6,752 nt of DNA, from NCBI GenBank assembly GCA_946497905.1, contig CAMMMI010000088.1:1-6752 (forward strand). The letters are read 5' to 3'. The position numbers and the translations under genes were made by a program. Below the pieces are notes generated by a model that saw only the letters and a list, made by a program, of their open reading frames with translations, ran no database searches and was not told the DNA's origin. Numbering within the stretch: the first letter of the stretch is position 1; every line of letters starts with the position of its first letter. This document shows, in pieces, positions 1 through 4,902 of this stretch. This DNA comes from an uncultured Clostridium sp. (GTDB lineage Bacteria; Bacillota; Clostridia; TANB77; CAG-508).

Positions 1-2
1 CA

Positions 3-26
3 CAAATTTTACTAAAGTAAAATTTG
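3..26. repeat. Short perfect inverted repeat (10-bp arms)
   Basis: CAAATTTTAC (3-12) and GTAAAATTTG (17-26) form a perfect 10-bp hairpin with a TAAA loop. It is followed by GCGCAC rather than a T-run, so it does not look like a plus-strand intrinsic terminator. It may belong to the end of an upstream gene that lies outside the window. Confidence 0.55.
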
Positions 27-32
27 GCGCAC

Positions 33-98
33 GAACAATGACGCGGGCTTTTGAATGTCATAAACAGAGAGAATGTTAAAAAAAGCCCGCTATTGTTC
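33..98. repeat. Long imperfect inverted repeat upstream of the amylase gene
   Basis: GAACAAT (33-39) pairs with ATTGTTC (92-98), and GCGGGCTTTT (43-52) pairs with AAAAGCCCGC (81-90). This gives a 17-bp stem interrupted by a 3/1 internal loop, with a 28-nt loop. The loop holds two GAATGT copies (53-58 and 71-76). No T-run follows on either strand in the usual terminator position. It lies immediately upstream of the putative amylase -10 box, so it could be a regulatory structure or a small repeat element. CCCGCTATT-TTC in its right arm recurs at 5077-5089. Confidence 0.6.
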
Positions 99-107
99 TA
101 AAACCTA

Positions 108-113
108 TATAAT
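108..113 (+). promoter_or_regulatory. Candidate -10 box for the amylase gene
   Basis: A consensus TATAAT lies at 108-113. No good -35 hexamer stands 16-18 nt upstream, because that position falls in the GC-rich arm of the preceding hairpin. Transcription would begin near 119-121, giving a 5' leader of about 26 nt. That leader contains the GGAG at 134-137 and fits the TTG start at 146 better than the upstream ATG at 122. No clear cre-like operator was seen. Confidence 0.4.
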
Positions 114-145
114 GAAAATTTATGAGAAAAATTGGAGTGATAAAA

Positions 146-1588
146 TTGAAAAAAATAAATGGAATAATAATGCAATATTTTGAATGGTATATGGAAAGTA
201 ATCAAAATTTATGGAATAACATTTCAGAAAATGCAGAAAAATTAGCAAATTTAGGAATAACAGCCTTATGGCTTCCACCAGCATATAAAGGAATAGGAGG
301 AAAGGACGAAGTAGGATATGGGGTTTATGATTTATATGACTTAGGGGAATTTGATCAAAAAGGAACAGTAAAAACAAAGTATGGTTCAAAAGATGAATAT
401 ATAAATTGTGTACAAGTTCTAAAACAAAATGGAATAGAAACTTATGCAGATATAGTTTTAAATCATAAAATGGGAGCAGATATGTTACAAACAATTCCTG
501 CGTCAAAAGTAGATTGGGGAAATCATAATCAAACCATATCAGAAGAAGAAACAGTAAAAGTAGCAACAAAATTTACCTTCCCAGGAAGAAAGAAAAAATA
601 TTCAGACTTTGAATGGAATTGGACACATTTTGATGGAATTGATTATGACAATAACAAAAATGAAAAAGCACTTTTTAAATTTAAGGATAAAAATTGGAGT
701 AATGCAGTAGATGAAGAATTTGGAAATTTTGATTATTTAATGGGAGCTGATTTGGATTTTTCAAATGAAGAAGTAGTAGAAGAGTGTATAAACTGGGGAA
801 AATGGTATTTAGATATGACAAAAGTAGATGGATTTAGACTTGATGCAGTAAAACATATAAATGCCAATTTTTATAAGAATTGGATAAAAGAATTAAGAAA
901 AACAGCAGAGGATGAGTTATTTACAGTAGGAGAATATTGGAGTGGTGACATAAGCAAACTCCATAGATATATAACAGAAACAGAAGGTGAAGTATCATTA
1001 TTTGATGTACCATTACATTATAATTTATATAATGCTTCAATAGATTTAAATTATGATTTAACAAAAATTTTAGATAAAACATTGGTAAAAGAAAATTCAA
1101 GTAAGGCAGTTACATTTGTGGATAATCACGATACACAGCCAGGACAGAGTTTACAAAGTTTTGTAGAAAGATGGTTTAAACCAGCAGCATATAGTTTAAT
1201 TTTGTTAAGAGATGAAGGATACCCTTGCATATTTTATGGAGATCTTTATGGTATAAATCATGATAATATAGAACCATTAGATGAATTAAAAACATTAATA
1301 AAATTAAGAAAAGAAAAATCATATGGTAAACAAAATGAATATTTTGATAATCCTCATTGCATTGGTTGGACAAGAGAAGGGGATGACGAACATCTAAAAT
1401 CAGGATTAGCAGTATTGATATCAAACTCTACAGATAATGAAAAAAAGATGTATGTTGGAGAAAAATTTGCGGGTGAGAAATTTATTGATGCTTTATGTAA
1501 TTGTGAAGACTTTATAACTATAGATGAATATGGATATGGTATGTTTAAAGTAAAGTCTAGATCTGTATCTGTTTGGGTAGAGGCATGA
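146..1588 (+). CDS. Intracellular alpha-amylase, GH13 subfamily 5 type
   Basis: This is a 480-residue cytoplasmic alpha-amylase (EC 3.2.1.1) that cuts internal alpha-1,4 bonds of starch, glycogen or maltodextrins. The frame is open from ATG 122, but no ribosome binding site precedes that codon. TTG 146 has GGAGTG six bases upstream and yields KKINGIIMQYFEWYM, which matches the mature start of Bacillus liquefying amylases. In TTG numbering, the conserved regions are region I with D102 and N106, region II DGFRLDAVKH with R231 and nucleophile D233, region III GEYW with acid/base E263, and region IV DNHD with D329. These residues lie about one or two positions from their equivalents in the B. licheniformis enzyme. 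The C-terminal beta domain (about 395-480) ends in SVSVWV as usual. There is no signal peptide, so the enzyme should act inside the cell. No transport or glycogen gene neighbours it here, and no terminator was found directly after it. The family call is very secure; the start is an inference. Confidence 0.96.
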   Translation: MKKINGIIMQYFEWYMESNQNLWNNISENAEKLANLGITALWLPPAYKGIGGKDEVGYGVYDLYDLGEFDQKGTVKTKYGSKDEYINCVQVLKQNGIETYADIVLNHKMGADMLQTIPASKVDWGNHNQTISEEETVKVATKFTFPGRKKKYSDFEWNWTHFDGIDYDNNKNEKALFKFKDKNWSNAVDEEFGNFDYLMGADLDFSNEEVVEECINWGKWYLDMTKVDGFRLDAVKHINANFYKNWIKELRKTAEDELFTVGEYWSGDISKLHRYITETEGEVSLFDVPLHYNLYNASIDLNYDLTKILDKTLVKENSSKAVTFVDNHDTQPGQSLQSFVERWFKPAAYSLILLRDEGYPCIFYGDLYGINHDNIEPLDELKTLIKLRKEKSYGKQNEYFDNPHCIGWTREGDDEHLKSGLAVLISNSTDNEKKMYVGEKFAGEKFIDALCNCEDFITIDEYGYGMFKVKSRSVSVWVEA

Positions 1589-1672
1589 ATTTGATTAATT
1601 GAAAAAGTAAATTATATTTGTAAGAGGCGTAATCTAACAGGTGTAATTTCTTAAAAAATATTAAAAAAACTA

Positions 1673-1701
1673 TTGACAACGAAAAAAAAATAGTTTATAC
1701 T
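1673..1701 (+). promoter_or_regulatory. Sigma-A-type promoter of the tRNA-Met/tRNA-Tyr unit
   Basis: TTGACA (1673-1678) and TATACT (1696-1701) are separated by 17 nt. A second TATACT at 1702-1707 overlaps the region just downstream. Transcription should start near 1708, about 18 nt before the tRNA-Met 5' end. It would run through tRNA-Met and the intron-containing tRNA-Tyr to the terminator at 2123-2152. Confidence 0.85.
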
Positions 1702-1725
1702 TATACTTGTCTTAGCGATAAGTAC

Positions 1726-1802
1726 GCTCCCTTAGCTCAGTTGGTCAGAGCAACCGGCTCATAACCGGTGGGTCCAAGGTTCGAATCCTTGAGGGAGCAC
1801 CA
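1726..1802 (+). tRNA. tRNA-Met, anticodon CAT, CCA encoded
   Basis: A complete 77-nt cloverleaf is visible. The acceptor stem is GCTCCCT (1726-1732) with AGGGAGC (1792-1798), the D stem is GCTC/GAGC, and the anticodon stem ACCGG/CCGGT encloses loop CTCATAA with CAT at 1760-1762. The T arm is CAAGG-TTCGAAT-CCTTG, followed by discriminator A and CCA. It lacks initiator features: position 1 pairs with 72 and there are no three G-C pairs next to the anticodon loop. It is therefore an elongator tRNA. A CAT anticodon could instead be read as tRNA-Ile with lysidine at C34; I favour Met but cannot exclude Ile2 without modelling TilS determinants. It is co-transcribed with tRNA-Tyr 11 nt downstream. 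Confidence 0.93.
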
Positions 1803-1813
1803 ACTTTTTTTAT

Positions 1814-2123
1814 GGGTAGGTGGCCGAGTGGCTAAAGGCGGCAGACTGTGGTCTTTGGTTTACAAAACCTAAACTTGCAGCTCATATAAGTGATTATATG
1901 ATGAACATCAGGCTAATTCGGGGAAACCTTAACAGGAAAGCTGATGGCAATCCCGAGCTAGGAAATAAATCCGAGTGTAGAGACTTTATACCTGATATCT
2001 TCTTTAGAAGATAAAGAGAAAGTCCAGACTACAAACATAATAAAATTATGGTAGTGAAAACTATAGTAGTAAGAAATCTGTTCTCATTTGAGTACGAAGG
2101 TTCGAATCCTTCCCTGCCCACCA
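1814..2123 (+). tRNA. tRNA-Tyr (anticodon GTA) interrupted by a group I intron
   Basis: Exon 1 is 1814-1849 and exon 2 is 2074-2123; joined they make an 86-nt tRNA with CCA. The acceptor stem is GGGTAGG (1814-1820) with CCTGCCC (2113-2119), including one T-G pair. The D stem is GCC/GGC. The anticodon stem GCAGA (1841-1845) pairs with TCTGT (2077-2081) around loop CTGT|AAA, giving anticodon GTA with the intron between positions 35 and 36. A long variable arm (stem CTCA/TGAG, 2083-2092) marks a class II tRNA, as bacterial tRNA-Tyr is. The T arm GAAGG-TTCGAAT-CCTTC (2096-2112), discriminator A and CCA complete it. The joined anticodon region GCAGACTGTAAATCTG is the one found in E. coli and clostridial tRNA-Tyr. 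Without splicing this gene cannot give a functional tRNA. Confidence 0.93.
1850..2073 (+). ncRNA. Group I intron (IC3-like) in the tRNA-Tyr anticodon loop
   Basis: This is a 224-nt self-splicing RNA with no internal endonuclease gene. P1 pairs exon CTGT (1846-1849) with the guide GCAG (1877-1880), placing the required U-G wobble at the 5' splice site. P2 is TCATATAA/TTATATGA (1882-1901) with a GTGA tetraloop. P3 is ATCAGG (1907-1912) with CCTGAT (1991-1996), and P4 is TTCGGG (1917-1922) with CCCGAG (1952-1957). P5 and P6 fill 1923-1973, and the segment GGCAATCCCGAGC matches the diagnostic block of cyanobacterial and plastid trnL introns. P7 is GACT (1982-1985) with AGTC (2021-2024), and P8 is ATCTTC/GAAGAT (1997-2012). 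P9 is ACTAC/GTAGT (2028-2055). The last base, G2073, is the omega G. All core helices are seen directly; IC3 membership is inferred from the resemblance to trnL introns. Confidence 0.92.
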
Positions 2124-2152
2124 AAATACAAGGTAAACTTGTATTTTATTTT
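2123..2152 (+). terminator. Intrinsic terminator after tRNA-Tyr
   Basis: AAAATACAAG (2123-2132) and CTTGTATTTT (2138-2147) form a 10-bp stem with a 5-nt loop, followed by ATTTT. It begins at the final A of the tRNA CCA. It ends the Met-Tyr transcription unit. The stem is AT-rich, so efficiency is uncertain. Confidence 0.7.
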
Positions 2153-2257
2153 AAAATCAAAAAACAAACATAAGTTTTGAATGACATAATGAATTTTATT
2201 ACAAATAATGAAGTATGTAATAAATATAAGCAATATAAAGTAAAAATATAATAAAAC

Positions 2258-2332
<75 letters not shown>

Positions 2333-2377
2333 ATTATATTAAATTATTAAAATTCATAAAAAGTGATAAACAGTTAA

Positions 2378-2416
2378 AAAGCTTTAAAATACTATATTTT
2401 AGGCTTTAATTTTTTT
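2378..2416 (+). terminator. Intrinsic terminator after tRNA-Gly, possibly bidirectional
   Basis: AAAGC (2378-2382) pairs with GCTTT (2403-2407), and inside it TAAAATA (2385-2391) pairs with TATTTTA (2395-2401) around a CTA loop, with a small internal loop. AATTTTTTT follows on the plus strand. Read on the minus strand the same stem is followed by a run of five Ts, so it could also stop transcription arriving from the minus-strand promoter at 2564-2592. Confidence 0.7.
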
Positions 2417-2443
2417 GAACATTTTTATAAAAACTCATCAAAA

Positions 2444-2525
2444 TACATTAAAAGTTGATAAAATTACGTTGAAATTACATTGAAAAGATGAAAACAAATA
2501 CATTGAAATAAAAATTACATTGAAA
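2444..2525. repeat. Five copies of a TACATTGAAA repeat
   Basis: TACATTGAAA occurs exactly at 2476-2485, 2499-2508 and 2516-2525, with one-mismatch copies at 2465-2474 (TACGTTGAAA) and 2444-2453 (TACATTAAAA). Start-to-start distances are 21, 11, 23 and 17, too irregular for a CRISPR array. The copies fill most of a non-coding AT-rich stretch between the tRNA-Gly terminator and the minus-strand promoter. No gene is visible in 2417-2686. Confidence 0.65.
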
Positions 2526-2563
2526 AATCATCTATAATAACATTTAAAGGGTATCAAATTTAC

Positions 2564-2592
2564 TTTATAGGAATACAGTAATATATTGTCAA
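2564..2592 (-). promoter_or_regulatory. Minus-strand consensus-like promoter with no gene downstream
   Basis: On the minus strand TTGACA (2592-2587) and TATAAA (2569-2564) are exactly 17 nt apart. Transcription would start near 2557 and run leftward through the TACATTGAAA repeats to the bidirectional hairpin at 2378-2416, giving an RNA of about 180 nt. No convincing ORF lies in that path. AT-rich DNA can produce such boxes by chance, but a full TTGACA with ideal spacing is not common. Confidence 0.4.
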
Positions 2593-2686
2593 TGAAGAAA
2601 ATTTATAAAATGACTTAGCTTTCGTAGCGTTACTTCTTTATGCAATTTTCGTAATTGATAATATGATGATATTTTATAATTGGAAT

Positions 2687-2736
2687 AGGTGTCTAACATA
2701 AATACTGTTAGACACCTTAACGTGCGACAGGCACGT
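2687..2736. repeat. Two adjacent strong hairpins in a GC-rich patch
   Basis: AGGTGTCTAACA (2687-2698) and TGTTAGACACCT (2706-2717) form a perfect 12-bp inverted repeat with a 7-nt loop. Three bases later ACGTGC (2720-2725) and GCACGT (2731-2736) form a perfect 6-bp stem with loop GACAG. No T-run follows on the plus strand. The stretch 2720-2755 is well above half G+C in an otherwise AT-rich region. It could be an operator, a structured RNA or the edge of a decayed mobile element. Confidence 0.6.
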
Positions 2737-2754
2737 GGAGTGTTGCTCGGTGCT

Positions 2755-2904
2755 ATGTCTGAAAGATACGATGAAATAGTTGAATTTACTGCTTTTGAAG
2801 ATTTTATTAGTTTTGATAGAAAAGGCAAAAATAAGATTAAAAGAACAGAAAATCATAAAATTAAGGTAACGATAGAGGTTGACATGGTGTGCGGAGCAAT
2901 ATAA
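2755..2904 (+). CDS. Doubtful small ORF, unknown function
   Basis: A 49-residue frame runs from ATG 2755 to TAA 2902-2904. The same frame stays open back to GTG 2689, which would give 71 residues but places the start inside the 12-bp inverted repeat. Neither start has a well-spaced ribosome binding site; GGAG at 2737-2740 is 14 nt from ATG 2755. The predicted peptide begins MSERYDEIVEF and is charged and soluble with a lysine-rich middle. The upstream part uses CGA, CGT and CTC codons unlike the AGA/TTA-rich neighbours. I do not recognise it. It may be a fragment of a foreign or decayed gene, or not coding at all. Confidence 0.22.
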   Translation: MSERYDEIVEFTAFEDFISFDRKGKNKIKRTENHKIKVTIEVDMVCGAI

Positions 2905-2942
2905 ATTGATTATAAAAATAAATGAATGTTTGGAGATAAAAC

Positions 2943-3020
2943 TTGAAAGGTAAAGTGTGTAATAATTTATTTGTTATATGCTTTATTTTTTTATTGTTTT
3001 ATGGTAAGATTTTAGCATAG
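2943..3020 (+). CDS. Possible 25-residue hydrophobic peptide
   Basis: TTG 2943 is preceded by GGAG (2932-2935) with a 7-nt spacer and opens a frame to TAG 3018-3020. The product would start MKGKVCNNLFVICFIF and carry two lysines followed by a single hydrophobic stretch, like a one-helix membrane peptide or a free-standing signal sequence. It ends 24 nt before the GNAT gene. It could be a leader peptide, a small membrane protein, a remnant, or chance. Evidence is limited to the ribosome binding site and the amino-acid pattern. Confidence 0.2.
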   Translation: MKGKVCNNLFVICFIFLLFYGKILA

Positions 3021-3044
3021 TCAATATTAATTTAGGAGAAATTT

Positions 3045-3518
3045 ATGTTTAGAATAGCAAAATATGAAGATATAGAAGAAATATCAAAATTAAGGGTAAT
3101 GCAACAAAAAGATGATTGGAAGGAATTATATCCAAATAAAGATGAAGAATTTTATACAGTAACAAAGAACTATTTAGAAGAACACTTAAATAGAGATATA
3201 TTCTTTTTTATAGAGATTATAGAAAATAAAATAGTTGCCACTTGTGGTCTACAAGTAATAAGATATATGCCTCAATGTATTGAAAGTGGAATTGAGGGTT
3301 ATATATGTGATGTATTTACATTGAAGGAATATAGAAGAAGAGGAATACAAACTAATTTGATAAAAGAATGCATTAAATTTGCGAAAGAAAACAATGTTAT
3401 TGAAATAAAACTTTCAAGTGATAATCCAGAGGCAATAAAAATATATCAAGGACAAGGTTTCAAATTTGATAAATTAATTATGAAGAGAGAAATTAAGGAG
3501 AAAAAAACAGATGAATAA
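3045..3518 (+). CDS. GNAT-family N-acetyltransferase
   Basis: This 157-residue protein is a single-domain Gcn5-related acetyltransferase, which would transfer acetyl from acetyl-CoA to an unidentified amine. The N-terminus (FRIAKYEDIEEISKLR) has the usual first strand and helix. Motif A spans about 85-118, with strand GYICDVFTL and the CoA pyrophosphate loop R97-R98-R99-G100-I101-Q102. The C-terminal NPEAIKIYQGQGF (127-139) is the standard motif B with Y134. Length is normal for the family. The start ATG 3045 has AGGAG (3034-3038) six bases upstream. Its last 8 nt overlap the start of the PHP gene, so the two are probably translationally coupled. It is the first gene of a three-gene operon whose promoter is not clear; a weak extended -10 (TGGTAAGAT, 3002-3010) lies upstream. 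The substrate cannot be deduced. Confidence 0.92.
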   Translation: MFRIAKYEDIEEISKLRVMQQKDDWKELYPNKDEEFYTVTKNYLEEHLNRDIFFFIEIIENKIVATCGLQVIRYMPQCIESGIEGYICDVFTLKEYRRRGIQTNLIKECIKFAKENNVIEIKLSSDNPEAIKIYQGQGFKFDKLIMKREIKEKKTDE

Positions 3519-4182
3519 ATATTTAACAGAATTACATTTGCATACTAAAGAGTCTAGTTCTTGTTTACAAATACCAGCGAAGGAAATGATACAAGAATAT
3601 AAAAAACAAGGATATTCTACAATTGTAATAACAGATCATTGCAGTAAAAGTAAAATGGATAGATTAGGAGATATATCTTGGAAAGAGAAAATAGATTATG
3701 TATATAAAGGGTTTAATATAGCAAAAAAATATGGAAATGAACTAGATATGAATATATTGTTAGGAGTAGAGATTACTTTAGAAATAACTGATAGTGATTA
3801 TTTAGTATATGGAATAGATAAAGAATTTCTATATGAAAATAAAAATATATATGAATATACATTAGAAAAACTATATAAACTTTGTAATAAAAAAGGATAT
3901 TTATTAGTACAAGCACATCCTTTTAGAGATGATATACAACTAGCACCATTAGAATATATAGATGGTATAGAAGTATTTAATGGATGCCAAGATGAAGTAT
4001 CAAGAAATGACAAAGCGTTAGAATATGGAGAAAGTACAAATAAAATATTAACATCTGGTTCAGATTTTCATAGGTTAGATGATTTGGCACGAGGAGGAAT
4101 TATTACAGAAGTAGAGATAAAAGATATTAAACAATTAGTAGAAATATTAAAAACAAAAAATTATAAACTAAATAGAAGATAA
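3511..4182 (+). CDS. PHP-domain metal-dependent phosphoesterase
   Basis: This 223-residue protein has the full metal-ligand set of a PHP domain: H9-L-H11 (motif HLHT), D42-H43 in ITDH, E87 in GVEIT, H136 in QAHPFR, and D185 and H187 in SGSDFH. Such proteins bind a two- or three-metal cluster and hydrolyse phosphate esters. Relatives include histidinol phosphatases, AMP-type phosphatases and 5'-3' nucleases. It is a short, single-domain member without the inserted domain of the larger nucleotide phosphatases, so the substrate is open. ATG 3511 has TAAGGAG (3494-3500) 10 nt upstream and overlaps the GNAT gene by 8 nt. The next gene begins 10 nt after its stop. The protein should be cytoplasmic; no signal or membrane segment is seen. 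Confidence 0.93.
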   Translation: MNKYLTELHLHTKESSSCLQIPAKEMIQEYKKQGYSTIVITDHCSKSKMDRLGDISWKEKIDYVYKGFNIAKKYGNELDMNILLGVEITLEITDSDYLVYGIDKEFLYENKNIYEYTLEKLYKLCNKKGYLLVQAHPFRDDIQLAPLEYIDGIEVFNGCQDEVSRNDKALEYGESTNKILTSGSDFHRLDDLARGGIITEVEIKDIKQLVEILKTKNYKLNRR

Positions 4183-4192
4183 GGAATTATAT

Positions 4193-4768
4193 ATGGAAGA
4201 ATTAAAAATAGAATATAAATTTGATTTAAAAGACTTTAAAAAGATGGAAGACATAGAACATTCTTATTTTCCAAATGAAAATATAACACCAGCAGAGGAA
4301 GTATTAAATTGGTATAAGAAAAATAAATTAACTTGTATAGGATTAAGAAATGAAAATGATGAAGTTATAGCTAGTGTAAATTTGTTACCGCTAAGTAAGA
4401 ATGTTTTTTATGATATATATGAAGATAAAATGAATGAAGCAGATGTAGTATATAGCCAAATAGAAGAATATGAAGATAATAAATCATATTACATATATTT
4501 ATCTTCTATATCAATAGACAAAAGATATAGGAACAATTATAGAGTAATAAAAAATCTTCTAAGGGGATGTATAAATATATTTGATTTATTAGTTGAAAAA
4601 AATATAGAAATAGAAAAAGTAATGGCTGATGCTAGTACAATACATGGAGAAAAGATATGTAAAAAGTTATTAAAAATGGATTATATAAGAGATACAAGTC
4701 ATGAATCTAAAATATATTGTGAAGATGGAGAAACATTTATGAAAGTCCTAGAATCTATAAGAAGTTAA
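4193..4768 (+). CDS. Divergent GNAT-like acetyltransferase
   Basis: This 191-residue cytoplasmic protein has an acetyltransferase-like layout. There is an N-terminal strand and helix (to about residue 50), a strand ENDEVIASVNLLPLS (54-68), and a motif-A-like strand and helix YYIYLSSISIDKRYRNNYRVIKN read in two parts across 99-121. The C-terminal segment HGEKICKKLLKMDYIRD (151-167) resembles motif B. The usual R-R-x-G-x-G/A loop is replaced by R111-Y-R-N-N-Y, so CoA binding may differ or activity may be lost. It is acidic and lysine-rich, and I cannot name a substrate. AAGGA (4181-4185) lies 7 nt before ATG 4193. The gene closes the operon, only 10 nt after the PHP gene, and its stop lies inside the long inverted repeat that follows. 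Confidence 0.75.
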   Translation: MEELKIEYKFDLKDFKKMEDIEHSYFPNENITPAEEVLNWYKKNKLTCIGLRNENDEVIASVNLLPLSKNVFYDIYEDKMNEADVVYSQIEEYEDNKSYYIYLSSISIDKRYRNNYRVIKNLLRGCINIFDLLVEKNIEIEKVMADASTIHGEKICKKLLKMDYIRDTSHESKIYCEDGETFMKVLESIRS

Positions 4769-4886
4769 ATCCTCTACGAAATTTTAATGTGCTTTATAAA
4801 AACAAATCAAGGTTAAAATGAATGTGCTGTCGCACAACCTTGACTTGATTTTATAAGCACATTGTTTTTCAATTAAGAGGTTTTAA
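4765..4886 (+). terminator. Very long imperfect hairpin closing the GNAT-PHP-GNAT operon
   Basis: The main arms, 4786-4814 and 4836-4863, are complementary over 28 positions with one extra base and two mismatches. Read outward-in they begin AATGTGCTT and end TCAAGGTT. The loop contains a further GTGC-TGTC-GCAC mini-hairpin (4824-4835). An outer pair, TTAAATCCTCT (4765-4775) and AGAGGTTTTAA (4876-4886), extends the palindrome to 122 bp and includes the stop codon of the last gene. TTTTT at 4865-4869 directly follows the right main arm, so it may terminate transcription. Its size also fits a miniature inverted-repeat element. Confidence 0.55.
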
Positions 4887-4902
4887 GGATAAGTATATTT
4901 AA

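Noticed and set aside
1176..1424. Minus-strand ORF within the amylase gene
   Set aside because: Shadow frame of a well-supported gene; its composition mirrors the sense codons and it has no homologous features.
1820..2014. Plus-strand 64-codon ORF
   Set aside because: It lies entirely inside the tRNA-Tyr exon 1 and the group I intron; the open frame follows from structured RNA sequence and has no ribosome binding site.
1850..2073. Homing endonuclease gene inside the intron
   Set aside because: The intron is only 224 nt and all of it is accounted for by core helices; no LAGLIDADG or GIY-YIG motif is seen.
2444..2525. CRISPR array or tandem repeat
   Set aside because: The unit is only 10 bp with irregular spacing of 11-23 bp, so neither model fits.
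2721..2760. 5' end of a group II intron (GTGCGAC start)
   Set aside because: GTGCGAC resembles the GUGYG start, but no domain V hairpin or reverse transcriptase gene follows.
2589..2856. Minus-strand ORFs of 60-79 codons over the hairpin region
   Set aside because: They cross both hairpins and the minus-strand promoter, lack ribosome binding sites and show no recognisable domain.
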